This document shows positions 24,757 to 32,557 of a stretch of 64,000 nt of DNA, in pieces. Below the pieces are notes generated by a model. That model made no database searches. It was not told where the DNA came from and saw nothing but the letters and a program-made list of their open reading frames with translations. Within the stretch, counting starts at the first letter, position 1. Every line of letters starts with the position of its first letter. The stretch comes from Clostridiales bacterium (GTDB lineage Bacteria; Bacillota; Clostridia; Christensenellales; CAG-138): NCBI GenBank assembly GCA_004558525.1, contig SFCQ01000014.1:62001-126000 (forward strand), in the 5' to 3' direction. The position numbers were made by a program, and so were the translations under genes.

Positions 24757-26010
24757 TTATACGGCGGCATTGCCCTCCGGCAATGCGGCATCTGTGCTGA
24801 GTATAGGCCCGGACGTACCGTCTATTACCTCTTTTGTTATAGTACAGCGCTTTATTTCCGGCTTTGAGGGCACGTCATACATTATGTCGAGCATGGCGTT
24901 TTCAAGTATGGCCCTCAATCCCCTTGCGCCTGTCTTGCGCTCTATGGCAAGCCTTGCAACTTCCTTAAGAGCAGCTTCATCAAACTCAAGATCTACGCCG
25001 TCCATCTCAAAAAGCTTTTTGTATTGCCTTGCAAGCGCATTTTTGGGTTTTGTCAATATGTCCATAAGCGCGGCTTCGTCAAGCTGCTCAAGCGTAACGA
25101 TTATCGGTACGCGGCCTATGAATTCCGGTATCAAACCATATTTGAGCAAATCCTCAGGCAAAATCCTTTTAAGTATCTCGCCCACATCCTTCTCTTTCTG
25201 GCTCTCAACCTCTGCACCGAAGCCCATGAGCTTTTTGCCCGTGCGCCTGGATATTATATCCTCTATACCGGCAAACGCGCCGCCGCAGATAAACAATATC
25301 TTAGCCGTGTTTATCTGTATAAACTCCTGATGCGGATGCTTCCTGCCGCCCTGCGGGGGTACGCTCGCCACGGTGCCTTCGATTATCTTCAAAAGCGCCT
25401 GCTGCACGCCTTCGCCGCTGACGTCTCTGGTTATCGAGGGATTCTCGCTCTTTCTTGCGATCTTATCTATTTCGTCTATATAGACTATTCCCTTTTCCGC
25501 CCTTTCAACATCGTAGTCGGCAGCCTGTATAAGCTTCAAAAGTATGTTTTCAACATCTTCGCCAACATAGCCGGCCTCAGTAAGGCTCGTAGCGTCCGCC
25601 ACGGCAAAAGGCACCTGCAGCACACGCGCAAGCGTTTCCGCAAGCAGCGTCTTTCCGCAGCCGGTAGGCCCAAGCATGACTATGTTGCTCTTTTGCAGCT
25701 CTACATCATCCTTATCGTCGCCCGCATTTATGCGCTTGTAGTGATTGTACACCGCAACCGCCAGCGCGCGCTTGGCGTCGGACTGACCAACAACGTATTG
25801 ATCGAGGACGTCAACTATATCCTTGGGTTTCGGAAGATCCTTAAGCTCCTCCGGCTCGGCCTTATAATCGTCATCGATTATATCCTTGCACAGCTCAATG
25901 CAGTCCGAGCAGATGTAAACGCCGGGTCCGGCTATTATGCGATGCACCTCGTCCTGCGATTTGCCGCAGAATGAGCATTTCACCGTTCCCTTGTCGTCAG
26001 TTTTTGCCAT
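24757..26010 (-). CDS. clpX: ATP-dependent Clp protease ATP-binding subunit ClpX
   Basis: 417 residues. The unfoldase of the ClpXP protease. The N-terminal zinc-binding domain uses CSFCGKS and CSDCIELC. Walker A is GPTGCGKT and Walker B VYIDEIDK. The ClpP-contacting IGF loop appears as [11 protein letters not shown], and [10 protein letters not shown] lies near the end. The start is 4 bases after the clpP stop region on the same strand, so clpP-clpX form one operon with tig upstream. Confidence 0.97.
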   Translation of the reverse strand: MAKTDDKGTVKCSFCGKSQDEVHRIIAGPGVYICSDCIELCKDIIDDDYKAEPEELKDLPKPKDIVDVLDQYVVGQSDAKRALAVAVYNHYKRINAGDDKDDVELQKSNIVMLGPTGCGKTLLAETLARVLQVPFAVADATSLTEAGYVGEDVENILLKLIQAADYDVERAEKGIVYIDEIDKIARKSENPSITRDVSGEGVQQALLKIIEGTVASVPPQGGRKHPHQEFIQINTAKILFICGGAFAGIEDIISRRTGKKLMGFGAEVESQKEKDVGEILKRILPEDLLKYGLIPEFIGRVPIIVTLEQLDEAALMDILTKPKNALARQYKKLFEMDGVDLEFDEAALKEVARLAIERKTGARGLRAILENAMLDIMYDVPSKPEIKRCTITKEVIDGTSGPILSTDAALPEGNAAV

Positions 26011-26014
26011 TTGG

Positions 26015-26599
26015 TTACCTCCTGGGAGGAATGATCTCGTCTATCAGGCCATACTTAAGCGCTTCCTCGGCGGTCATGTAGTGGTCGCGCTCCGTATCCA
26101 GAGCTATCTGCTCCACGCTTTGACCTGTGCGCTCGGCAAGTATCCTGTTCATCTTCTCCCTTGTTTTGATAAGCTGTTCAGCATGTATTGCAACTTCTGT
26201 AGCCTGCCCCCTGGCGCCGCCCAGCGGCTGATGGATAAGTATTTCGCCATTCGGCAGCGCACGGCGCTTGCCCTTAGCGCCTGCGGCGAGCAGAAACGCG
26301 CCCATGCTGGCGGCCATGCCTATGCATATGGTGGATACGTCGCAGCGAATGTACTGCATAGTATCATATATCGCCATTCCGGCAGTTATGCTTCCGCCGG
26401 GGCTATTTATATACAGGCTTATATCCTTATCCGGGTCGTCGCCTTCAAGGAAAAGCATCTGCGCTACGATAAGGTTAGCCTCATCGTCCGTAACTTCTCC
26501 GCCAAGGAAAATTATCCTGTCCTTTAGCAGCCTGGAGTAAATGTCATACGACCTTTCCCCCTTGTTTGTCTGCTCTATAACCATCGGTATAAGGCTCAT
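26015..26599 (-). CDS. clpP: ATP-dependent Clp protease proteolytic subunit ClpP
   Basis: 194 residues. The serine-protease chamber of ClpXP. The catalytic triad is Ser in [11 protein letters not shown], His in [13 protein letters not shown] and Asp in TERDHYMT. The ATG at 26599 was chosen over an upstream in-frame ATG because AGGAGG lies 7 bases before it and it gives the standard [11 protein letters not shown] start. Confidence 0.97.
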   Translation of the reverse strand: MSLIPMVIEQTNKGERSYDIYSRLLKDRIIFLGGEVTDDEANLIVAQMLFLEGDDPDKDISLYINSPGGSITAGMAIYDTMQYIRCDVSTICIGMAASMGAFLLAAGAKGKRRALPNGEILIHQPLGGARGQATEVAIHAEQLIKTREKMNRILAERTGQSVEQIALDTERDHYMTAEEALKYGLIDEIIPPRR

Positions 26600-26641
26600 A
26601 GTAGGCCTCCTTTTTCTCCGCAAAAAGCGGTTAATTGCGGT

Positions 26642-27922
26642 TTATTTTTCTATTGCGCTGTCAACGAGCATGTTTATGGTCTTGTCAAGCAATACCTGGT
26701 CTTCAAAGTACGCCTTATCGTCCTCGTTCAACTTGGCCTTGAACTCCTCGGCCTTGTCGTCAAACTGCGCGCAATATTCGTCAATCTTCTTATCGACCTC
26801 GTCATTTTCGGCCTTTATGCCTTCTGCCTTCATTATGGCGTCAAGCACGAGCTGCGTCTTAACGCGGCGCTCAGCCTCGTTCTTCATCTCAGCCTTCATT
26901 ACCTCGGTCTTGGTGCCGGTGTACTTGCAGTAGTCCTCAAGCGATATGCCCTGCATGCTCAGGCGGTAACGTATATCGTTGAGCATACGGTCTGCCTGAC
27001 GGTCTATCATAACGTCGGGGATATCGACTGTGGCGTTGGCAACAGCCTTCTCTATAACGTCGTTCTCCTTCTTTGCCTTGGCTTCGTTCATGGCCTTCTT
27101 TTCAAGTTCTTCCTTCTTATGGTCGCGAAGCTCGGCTATGGTGTTGAACTCGGAAACGTCCTTTGCAAACTCATCGTCAGCCTCGGGCAGCTCCTTGACG
27201 CGTACAGCATGTACCTTAACATGGAAAACAGCGTCCTTGCCCTTAAGCTCATCGCTATGGTACTCATCGGGGAATTTTACGTTAAGGTCCTTCTCCTCGC
27301 CAACGTTCATGCCTATCATCTGCTCTTCGAATCCGGGTATGAACATACCGGAGCCTATCACCAGCGTCTGATGCTCGGCAGTGCCGCCTTCAAACTTCAC
27401 CCCGTTAACGGTGCCGGAATAGTCAAGCTCTACCTCGTCGCCATTTTCAACGGGGCGCTCAACGTCTATCATGCGAGCAACGTTCTCACGCTCACGCTCG
27501 ATCTCGGCATTGACCATTTCGTCTGTAACATTATACTCTTGCTTTTCAACTTCTATACCCTTGTACTGGCCCAAAGAGACCTCAGGCATAACGGTAACGA
27601 CAGCTTCAAACGCAACATCTTCTCCTTTCTCGGCGCTGAGTATGGTTATATCAGGCCTGTCCACAGGCTTTACGTCATGCTCCTTGACAGCCGCCTCGTA
27701 CACCGCCGGATATGCTTCGTCAAAAGCATCATCGACAAAAACGTACCATCCGTAAGCCTTCTCAATAACTCCCTTGGGAGCATGTCCCTTGCGGAAGCCG
27801 GGAACCGTGATGGTCTTGCGCAGCTTAAGATACGCCTTGTCAACAGCCTTGTCAAAATCCTCGGCACTGATGGTCATGCCCAGCTTTACCTTGTTGCTCT
27901 CAAGCTTTTCAAAACTTGCCAT
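26642..27922 (-). CDS. tig: Trigger factor
   Basis: 426 residues. The ribosome-bound chaperone and prolyl isomerase that meets nascent chains. The ribosome-binding loop is GFRKGHAPKGVIEKAYG (about 43-59). The FKBP-type domain (about 150-245) begins NGDEVELDYSGTVNGVKFEGG. The helical C-terminal substrate arms follow. GGAGG lies 6 bases before the ATG. The leader carries a small GGCGG/CCGCC hairpin (about 27957-27973). First gene of the tig-clpP-clpX block. Confidence 0.96.
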   Translation of the reverse strand: MASFEKLESNKVKLGMTISAEDFDKAVDKAYLKLRKTITVPGFRKGHAPKGVIEKAYGWYVFVDDAFDEAYPAVYEAAVKEHDVKPVDRPDITILSAEKGEDVAFEAVVTVMPEVSLGQYKGIEVEKQEYNVTDEMVNAEIERERENVARMIDVERPVENGDEVELDYSGTVNGVKFEGGTAEHQTLVIGSGMFIPGFEEQMIGMNVGEEKDLNVKFPDEYHSDELKGKDAVFHVKVHAVRVKELPEADDEFAKDVSEFNTIAELRDHKKEELEKKAMNEAKAKKENDVIEKAVANATVDIPDVMIDRQADRMLNDIRYRLSMQGISLEDYCKYTGTKTEVMKAEMKNEAERRVKTQLVLDAIMKAEGIKAENDEVDKKIDEYCAQFDDKAEEFKAKLNEDDKAYFEDQVLLDKTINMLVDSAIEK

Positions 27923-28062
27923 AATATCCTCCGAACAATAAATTATCGTATCACACCGGCGGACATACCGCCGTCAGTATAGCTTATCATAAGGCGATTT
28001 CTTTTGCAAACATAGTTTGCCTTAAATTGCGCCTTTTTTCATTCTTTTAACAGTTTTCGCGA

Positions 28063-28091
28063 TTGACTTTTATAACATACGGTATTATAAT
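28063..28091 (+). promoter_or_regulatory. Promoter of the SGNH hydrolase gene
   Basis: TTGACT (28063-28068), 17 bases, perfect TATAAT (28086-28091). The 5' leader would be about 75 nt. Confidence 0.75.
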
Positions 28092-28172
28092 CTAATTAAC
28101 CTAATGTTTTGTATTAGATATTGACGTTTTTATTAACAGAATATGTATAAATTGTGAAAGGAGCGAACAGTT

Positions 28173-28868
28173 ATGATGCAGGTACTTAGGGCAAAGATAT
28201 ATGGCGACTCTATAATGAAAGGCACCATACTTGACGATGGCTATCGCTACCACGCGATAATGAACGAATATCTGCTCAAGCTATATAAGCGTTTTGGCAT
28301 AGAGGCTGAGAACCGTTCCCGCTTTGGCATAACCGTTGAGCGCGGGCATAGCATATTGAGGCGTGATATAGACGAGGGGCTCGACTGCGAGCTTGCGCTC
28401 ATAGAGTTTGGCGGAAACGACAGCAATTTCCATTGGGACAAGATAAGCCTTGAGCCGGACAGGGAGCATTTGCCCTTTACATCAATGCAGGATTTTAAGC
28501 ACACCATGGCCGCCATGACCGAGGAGTTGAGAGCTGAGGGCGTACAGCCGGTAATGATGACGCTGCCGCCGATAGAGCCGAACCGCTACCTTGACTTCAT
28601 TTCAAGAAACGGCAACAACAAGGCAAACATACTGCATTGGCTTGGCTATGCGAACAGGATATTTGAAGTACACAAATCCTATTCTGATGCCATAGAAGAA
28701 ATCGCCAAGGAGCGCATGGTACCCTTGGTCGATGTGCGCAGCGCATTCCCTGCCGGCGAAGCCTTGGGCAAATATGTGTGCATAGACGGCATACACCCGA
28801 CCGAAAAGGGCTATGCGCTTATAGGCGATGCGTTTTCTGGTTTTCTTAAAGCCGCTTTGCCGGCGTAA
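28173..28868 (+). CDS. SGNH/GDSL-family hydrolase
   Basis: 231 residues, a complete single-domain esterase or acylhydrolase. Block I is YGDSIMKG, with the nucleophile Ser13. Block III is FGGND (about 75-79), and the catalytic Asp/His pair sits in CIDGIHPTEKGY near the C-terminus. No signal peptide, so it acts in the cytoplasm. AAAGGAG lies 10 bases before the ATG. It is a single-gene unit with its own strong promoter and terminator. The substrate is unknown; carbohydrate acetyl esters and lipids are common in the family. Confidence 0.85.
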   Translation: MMQVLRAKIYGDSIMKGTILDDGYRYHAIMNEYLLKLYKRFGIEAENRSRFGITVERGHSILRRDIDEGLDCELALIEFGGNDSNFHWDKISLEPDREHLPFTSMQDFKHTMAAMTEELRAEGVQPVMMTLPPIEPNRYLDFISRNGNNKANILHWLGYANRIFEVHKSYSDAIEEIAKERMVPLVDVRSAFPAGEALGKYVCIDGIHPTEKGYALIGDAFSGFLKAALPA

Positions 28869-28890
28869 GGTTTCCATATTCTTATATAAG

Positions 28891-28914
28891 GAGCGGGGCT
28901 GCGCCCGCTCCTTT
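28891..28914 (+). terminator. Terminator hairpin, left member of a duplicated pair
   Basis: GAGCGGG-GCTGCG-CCCGCTC followed by CTTT. All 24 bases recur exactly at 29115-29138 on the other side of repeat copy E. Confidence 0.8.
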
Positions 28915-28915
28915 G

Positions 28916-29112
28916 CCTGTCGATAAGCTTTGGGGTTGTTAAGGGGCGCCTGCCCCTTAAGCTAATTCCAGCTCTGACGGCATGTGCGTCAGAACGGATG
29001 AAAACCTTTTGGTTTTCGTACTTTGCGGGTTTTGCCGCCCGGGAGCGTGAGCGAGAGGCAAAACCCGTAAAAGCTCGAAAAAGTGGCGACCAGCCACTTT
29101 TTCGACACTCTC
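28916..29112 (-). repeat. Dispersed palindromic repeat, copy E (full length, reverse)
   Basis: Reverse-strand copy running from CCTGTCGATAAG to TTTTTCGACACTCTC. All five hairpins are present and stems are well kept. It is flanked by two identical 24-bp terminator hairpins. The gene-free stretch 28869-29361 is made up of this element, its flanking hairpins, about 165 bases (29139-29303) with no gene I can support, and the terminator of the leftward operon. Confidence 0.88.
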
Positions 29113-29114
29113 AT

Positions 29115-29138
29115 GAGCGGGGCTGCGCCCGCTCCTTT
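29115..29138 (+). terminator. Terminator hairpin, right member of the duplicated pair
   Basis: Identical over 24 bases to 28891-28914. One of the pair is probably the original terminator of the SGNH gene and the other its duplicate. Confidence 0.8.
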
Positions 29139-29303
29139 CACACTATAACATGCGCAGAAATGCAGTTTAAGAAGCTCATCTTCGCAGGCGCCGTAGGAAG
29201 CCTTGTCCACAGGTTCAGCGTTGGCAATACACCTGCGCAAGAAGCACCGTTATTCCAGACATGATACTGAAAATAGCCAAAAGCAACTGACAGCTGATGT
29301 ACT

Positions 29304-29345
29304 AAAAGGCCCTGCGCCATGCTTTTTTGCATAGCACAGGGCTTT
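29304..29345 (-). terminator. Intrinsic terminator of the leftward pncB operon
   Basis: A long stem around GCCCTG...GCATG/CATGC...CAGGGC with two mismatches, followed by CCTTTTAG on the minus strand. Confidence 0.75.
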
Positions 29346-29361
29346 AAGCTTTTGCGCTTGC

Positions 29362-29931
29362 TTATTCAGAATAATCCGGCATAACGCCTATGCTTTCATC
29401 GTACTCTATCGTGAAGTCAAGGCCCGTTACCCTCATATCCGTCGGCACCTGAGAATACAATACGTTTTCGCCAGGCTTAAGTATAAGCATATACTGCCCG
29501 TCCTGCGTTTGGAAGCGGCACTTGGCCACCGTCTCACCCGTTTCGTCAACAAAGCTCATGTTTAGGGCGCATGCAAGCGCCTTGGGATAGCTGTTCACGG
29601 CACGCATGTCAACAAAGGTATCGTCGGCCTGCTCATACACCTGTATGTTTTCAAAGCTAATATATCTTTGGTAATGCTCGCTGCCGGTTATGTACGCGCC
29701 AAGCTCGTCATAAACGTCTATCACCACCGGTTCCTCAGTAGGCACAGGCTCCGGCATCGGCTCAGGCGTAAGCTCCGCTGTAGGTTCCGGCGTCAGCGTG
29801 GGCGTAGGCTCCGGCGGTATGGTTTTATCCGGCAGCACTTCGGCACGGAATGTGACGCATGCGCACATAAACGCCCCCAGCAGCAGCGCCAGCACGGGCA
29901 ATATCAGCTTTTTACTCAGCCTTTTCAACAT
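29362..29931 (-). CDS. Putative lipoprotein with Pro-Thr-Glu linker
   Basis: 189 residues. The basic N-terminus MLKRLSKK, a hydrophobic core and FMCAC suggest a signal peptide with an imperfect lipobox. A flexible linker (about residues 38-68) is made of PEPTPTLTPEPT-type repeats, a usual spacer across the cell wall. The folded part (about 70-189) looks like a beta-sandwich without a motif I recognise. Its start overlaps the 3' end of the nicotinate phosphoribosyltransferase gene by 20 bases, so translation is coupled. No function can be assigned. Confidence 0.75.
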   Translation of the reverse strand: MLKRLSKKLILPVLALLLGAFMCACVTFRAEVLPDKTIPPEPTPTLTPEPTAELTPEPMPEPVPTEEPVVIDVYDELGAYITGSEHYQRYISFENIQVYEQADDTFVDMRAVNSYPKALACALNMSFVDETGETVAKCRFQTQDGQYMLILKPGENVLYSQVPTDMRVTGLDFTIEYDESIGVMPDYSE

Positions 29932-31372
29932 TGCGAAGTCCCTCTATCAGCTCATGCTTAAGGGCATAAAGCTCATCACTGAGGTCCACCTTGTATACAT
30001 GCGGGTTCATCAGGCGCTTGCTCTCCTCCCAAAATGTTGCAAGCTCGGCCTTGGCGTATTTCTGTATGTCCCCCATGTTCGGGCATTCATATACCTGCTT
30101 GCCGTCTATAAACAAAGGCGTCAGCAGCTCCCTTACGTTGTAATCGTAAAGCGTTTTTGATTTGTACCTCTGTTCCGGGTGATAAACGGTCAGCGGCTTT
30201 GAAAAATCGAACTTCTCGCCTTCAAGCGCTATAAGGTCAGCAAGCGCCATGCCCGTCGTATTGCTGTAAAAGCGATATACCTTTTTATAGCCGGGGTTCG
30301 TCATCTTTGCAACGTTTTCGCTCAGCTTTATCTTTGGCACTATCCTGCCGTCAACTATTTCCGCCGCAAGCTTGTACACGCCGCCAAGCGCCGGAAAGTC
30401 CATTGACGTAATAAGCTTTGTGCCTACTCCCCAAAGGTCTATCTTTGCGCCCTGCGCCTTAAGGTCGCGTATAACGCTTTCATCAAGGTCGCCGGAGGCG
30501 CATATCTTAGCCTCCGGATAGCCGGCATCGTCAAGCATTATCCTTGCCCTTTTTGAAAGATACGCAAGGTCGCCCGAATCGAGCCTTATGCCAATGGGCT
30601 TATGTCCCTTTGCCCTAAGCTCGTTGAACACCTTTATGGCGTTGGGCACGCCGCTTCTTAATGTATCATAGGTATCTACAAGCAGCATGCAGCTATCCGG
30701 AAAGATGTCAGCATACGCCCTGAAAGCTTCTATCTCGCTGGGGAAGCTCATCACCCAGCTGTGCGCATGCGTTCCGGATACGGGAACACCGCACATCTGG
30801 CCGGTAAGCACATTGCTCGTGCCCGTGCAGCCGCCTATCATGGCAGCCCTTGCGCCGTATATGCCCGCGTCCGGCCCCTGCGCACGCCTCAGGCCGAACT
30901 CCATAACGCCGTCCCCCTGAGCGGCATACACAACGCGCGCCGCCTTTGTGGCAATAAGCGTCTGATGATTGACAAGGTTCAATATGGCCGTTTCAACAAG
31001 CTGAGCCTGCATTATAGGCGCCTTTACGCGTATAAGCGGCTCATACGGGAACACCACCGTGCCTTCCGTCATGGCGTATATCTCGCCCGTAAAGCGCATA
31101 TCCGCAAGCAGCTTCAAAAAGCCTTCGTCAAACAGATTGAGCGAGCGAAGATAGTCTATATCCTCCTTGGCAAAATGCAGGCCGTTTATGTAGTCCACGA
31201 CCGATTCTGTACCGGCCATTATGGCATAGGCGCTGTTGTCCCGCTGCCTAAAGAACATATCGAATACGGCCTCGTTTTTGTCCATGCCGCACCTGTAGTA
31301 GCCATACATCATGGTAAGCTGGTACAGATCCGTCATCATGGTCAGATTACGCTGGGAATTGATCTCGTTCAT
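29912..31372 (-). CDS. pncB: Nicotinate phosphoribosyltransferase
   Basis: 486 residues. It joins nicotinate to PRPP with ATP, the entry step of NAD salvage. The N-terminus (LTMMTDLYQLTMMYGYYRCG) and the FDMFFRQRDNSAYAI, EFGLRRAQGPDAG, GTHAHSWVMSF, IRLDSGDLAYLSK and ASGDLDE blocks are diagnostic. The His in GTHAHSW is the phosphorylated residue in the family. Its ATG follows the lgt stop with no gap (TAAATG), so the two are coupled; the link to lipoprotein processing is probably only operon position. Confidence 0.95.
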   Translation of the reverse strand: MNEINSQRNLTMMTDLYQLTMMYGYYRCGMDKNEAVFDMFFRQRDNSAYAIMAGTESVVDYINGLHFAKEDIDYLRSLNLFDEGFLKLLADMRFTGEIYAMTEGTVVFPYEPLIRVKAPIMQAQLVETAILNLVNHQTLIATKAARVVYAAQGDGVMEFGLRRAQGPDAGIYGARAAMIGGCTGTSNVLTGQMCGVPVSGTHAHSWVMSFPSEIEAFRAYADIFPDSCMLLVDTYDTLRSGVPNAIKVFNELRAKGHKPIGIRLDSGDLAYLSKRARIMLDDAGYPEAKICASGDLDESVIRDLKAQGAKIDLWGVGTKLITSMDFPALGGVYKLAAEIVDGRIVPKIKLSENVAKMTNPGYKKVYRFYSNTTGMALADLIALEGEKFDFSKPLTVYHPEQRYKSKTLYDYNVRELLTPLFIDGKQVYECPNMGDIQKYAKAELATFWEESKRLMNPHVYKVDLSDELYALKHELIEGLRNVEKAE

Positions 31373-32476
31373 TTATTCGTTATCCTTGTCTTTTTCGTCC
31401 GCACTCCCTTTGTCTTCGCCATCGGCTTCGGCTTCATTTTCATTCTTCACCTCTGCCCCGGCCCCGCCTTCAGCTTCGTCCGCCTCCTTGTTATCATTAT
31501 CTTCGTTATTCTCGCATTCGCTGCAACCACTCTCTTCGCAGCTTGAGCAGGCGTTTTCCGCTCCGCTTATGCCGGCTTCAACAGCCAGTTCGGGCGCCGG
31601 CCACATCAGCCTGCCCTCCTTTTTCTCCTTTACCGCGCGAATTATGAAAAACGCCATAACGGCTATAAACAGTATCCCGCTCAGCGCCTGCGATACCCTT
31701 ACCCCGTCCGTAAGCCCGTCGGCCGAGGGCTTGATTATCCAAAGGCTGTCTCCCCTCAAGCCTTCAACGAACATTCTTTCAAACGAGTAAAGCACAGCAT
31801 AAAGGAAGAACGTATCGCCATCATGCTTCATGCGTTTTCTTGTGAGCCAAAGCACTATGAATATGAGCAGGCACCATGCCGATTCGTAGAAAAACGTTGC
31901 AAGGTGCAGATGCGCGCCGTTAGCGGCCGTTGCGCAGGCTGTGCAAAGCACCTTATCAAAATAATGAGCGCCCTCTATCGGTACGCTTATCGGGAAATAC
32001 CCAAGTATCGGATGCGCGGCGAGCATTTCCGGCGTTACAGGCAGGCCATACGCTTCCTGATTAAAGAAGTTTCCCCAGCGGCCTATCGACTGCGCCAGCA
32101 CAAGCCCGGGGGCAACTATATCCGCCAGAGTAAGAAACCTTATCTTCCTTACCTTTGCAAAAATGAACGCCGCAATAAGCCCGGCTATCACCGCGCCGTA
32201 TATCGCAAGCCCGCCTTGCCATATGTAAAGCACGGATATAGGATCGTCCTTATATGCATCAAGCGCGAACAAAACGTAATAGAGCCTTGCGCCAACAACT
32301 CCCGCAGGAATTACGGCAAGGCACATGTCTATCACCGTGTCCTTTTTAAGCTTTTTTCTTCTTTCCTCGCTGTATGCGAGAAATACGGCAATTATCATGG
32401 CGACAGCCATAAGTACGCCGTACCAGTATATGTCTTTACCGAAAAGGGTAAATGCCACCCTGCTTGGCATGGTCAT
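31373..32476 (-). CDS. lgt: Prolipoprotein diacylglyceryl transferase with acidic C-terminal tail
   Basis: 367 residues. A membrane enzyme that adds diacylglycerol to the lipobox cysteine of lipoproteins. The core is standard: WYGVLMAVAMIIAV, the His-free YIWQGGLAIYGAVI loop, and the Lgt signature LAQSIGRWGNFFNQEAYG. The ATG at 32476 follows AGGAGG by 9 bases. After the last membrane segment (about residue 285) comes an unusual tail of about 80 residues: two CxxC-like groups (ACSSCEESGCSEC) and then almost only Asp, Glu, Asn, Lys and Ala. Typical Lgt proteins end soon after the last helix. The role of the tail is unknown. Confidence 0.93.
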   Translation of the reverse strand: MTMPSRVAFTLFGKDIYWYGVLMAVAMIIAVFLAYSEERRKKLKKDTVIDMCLAVIPAGVVGARLYYVLFALDAYKDDPISVLYIWQGGLAIYGAVIAGLIAAFIFAKVRKIRFLTLADIVAPGLVLAQSIGRWGNFFNQEAYGLPVTPEMLAAHPILGYFPISVPIEGAHYFDKVLCTACATAANGAHLHLATFFYESAWCLLIFIVLWLTRKRMKHDGDTFFLYAVLYSFERMFVEGLRGDSLWIIKPSADGLTDGVRVSQALSGILFIAVMAFFIIRAVKEKKEGRLMWPAPELAVEAGISGAENACSSCEESGCSECENNEDNDNKEADEAEGGAGAEVKNENEAEADGEDKGSADEKDKDNE

Positions 32477-32557
32477 GCTGCAAATCCTCCTGATCACATT
32501 TAGAATAATCAAATATGTTAATCCGGCCCCGCGTCTGCCATTATACACCAATATTAC

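Noticed and set aside
29139..29303. A 34-codon ORF at 29160 and a 64-codon ORF on the other strand
   Set aside because: Neither has a ribosome binding site, a recognisable motif or support from context.
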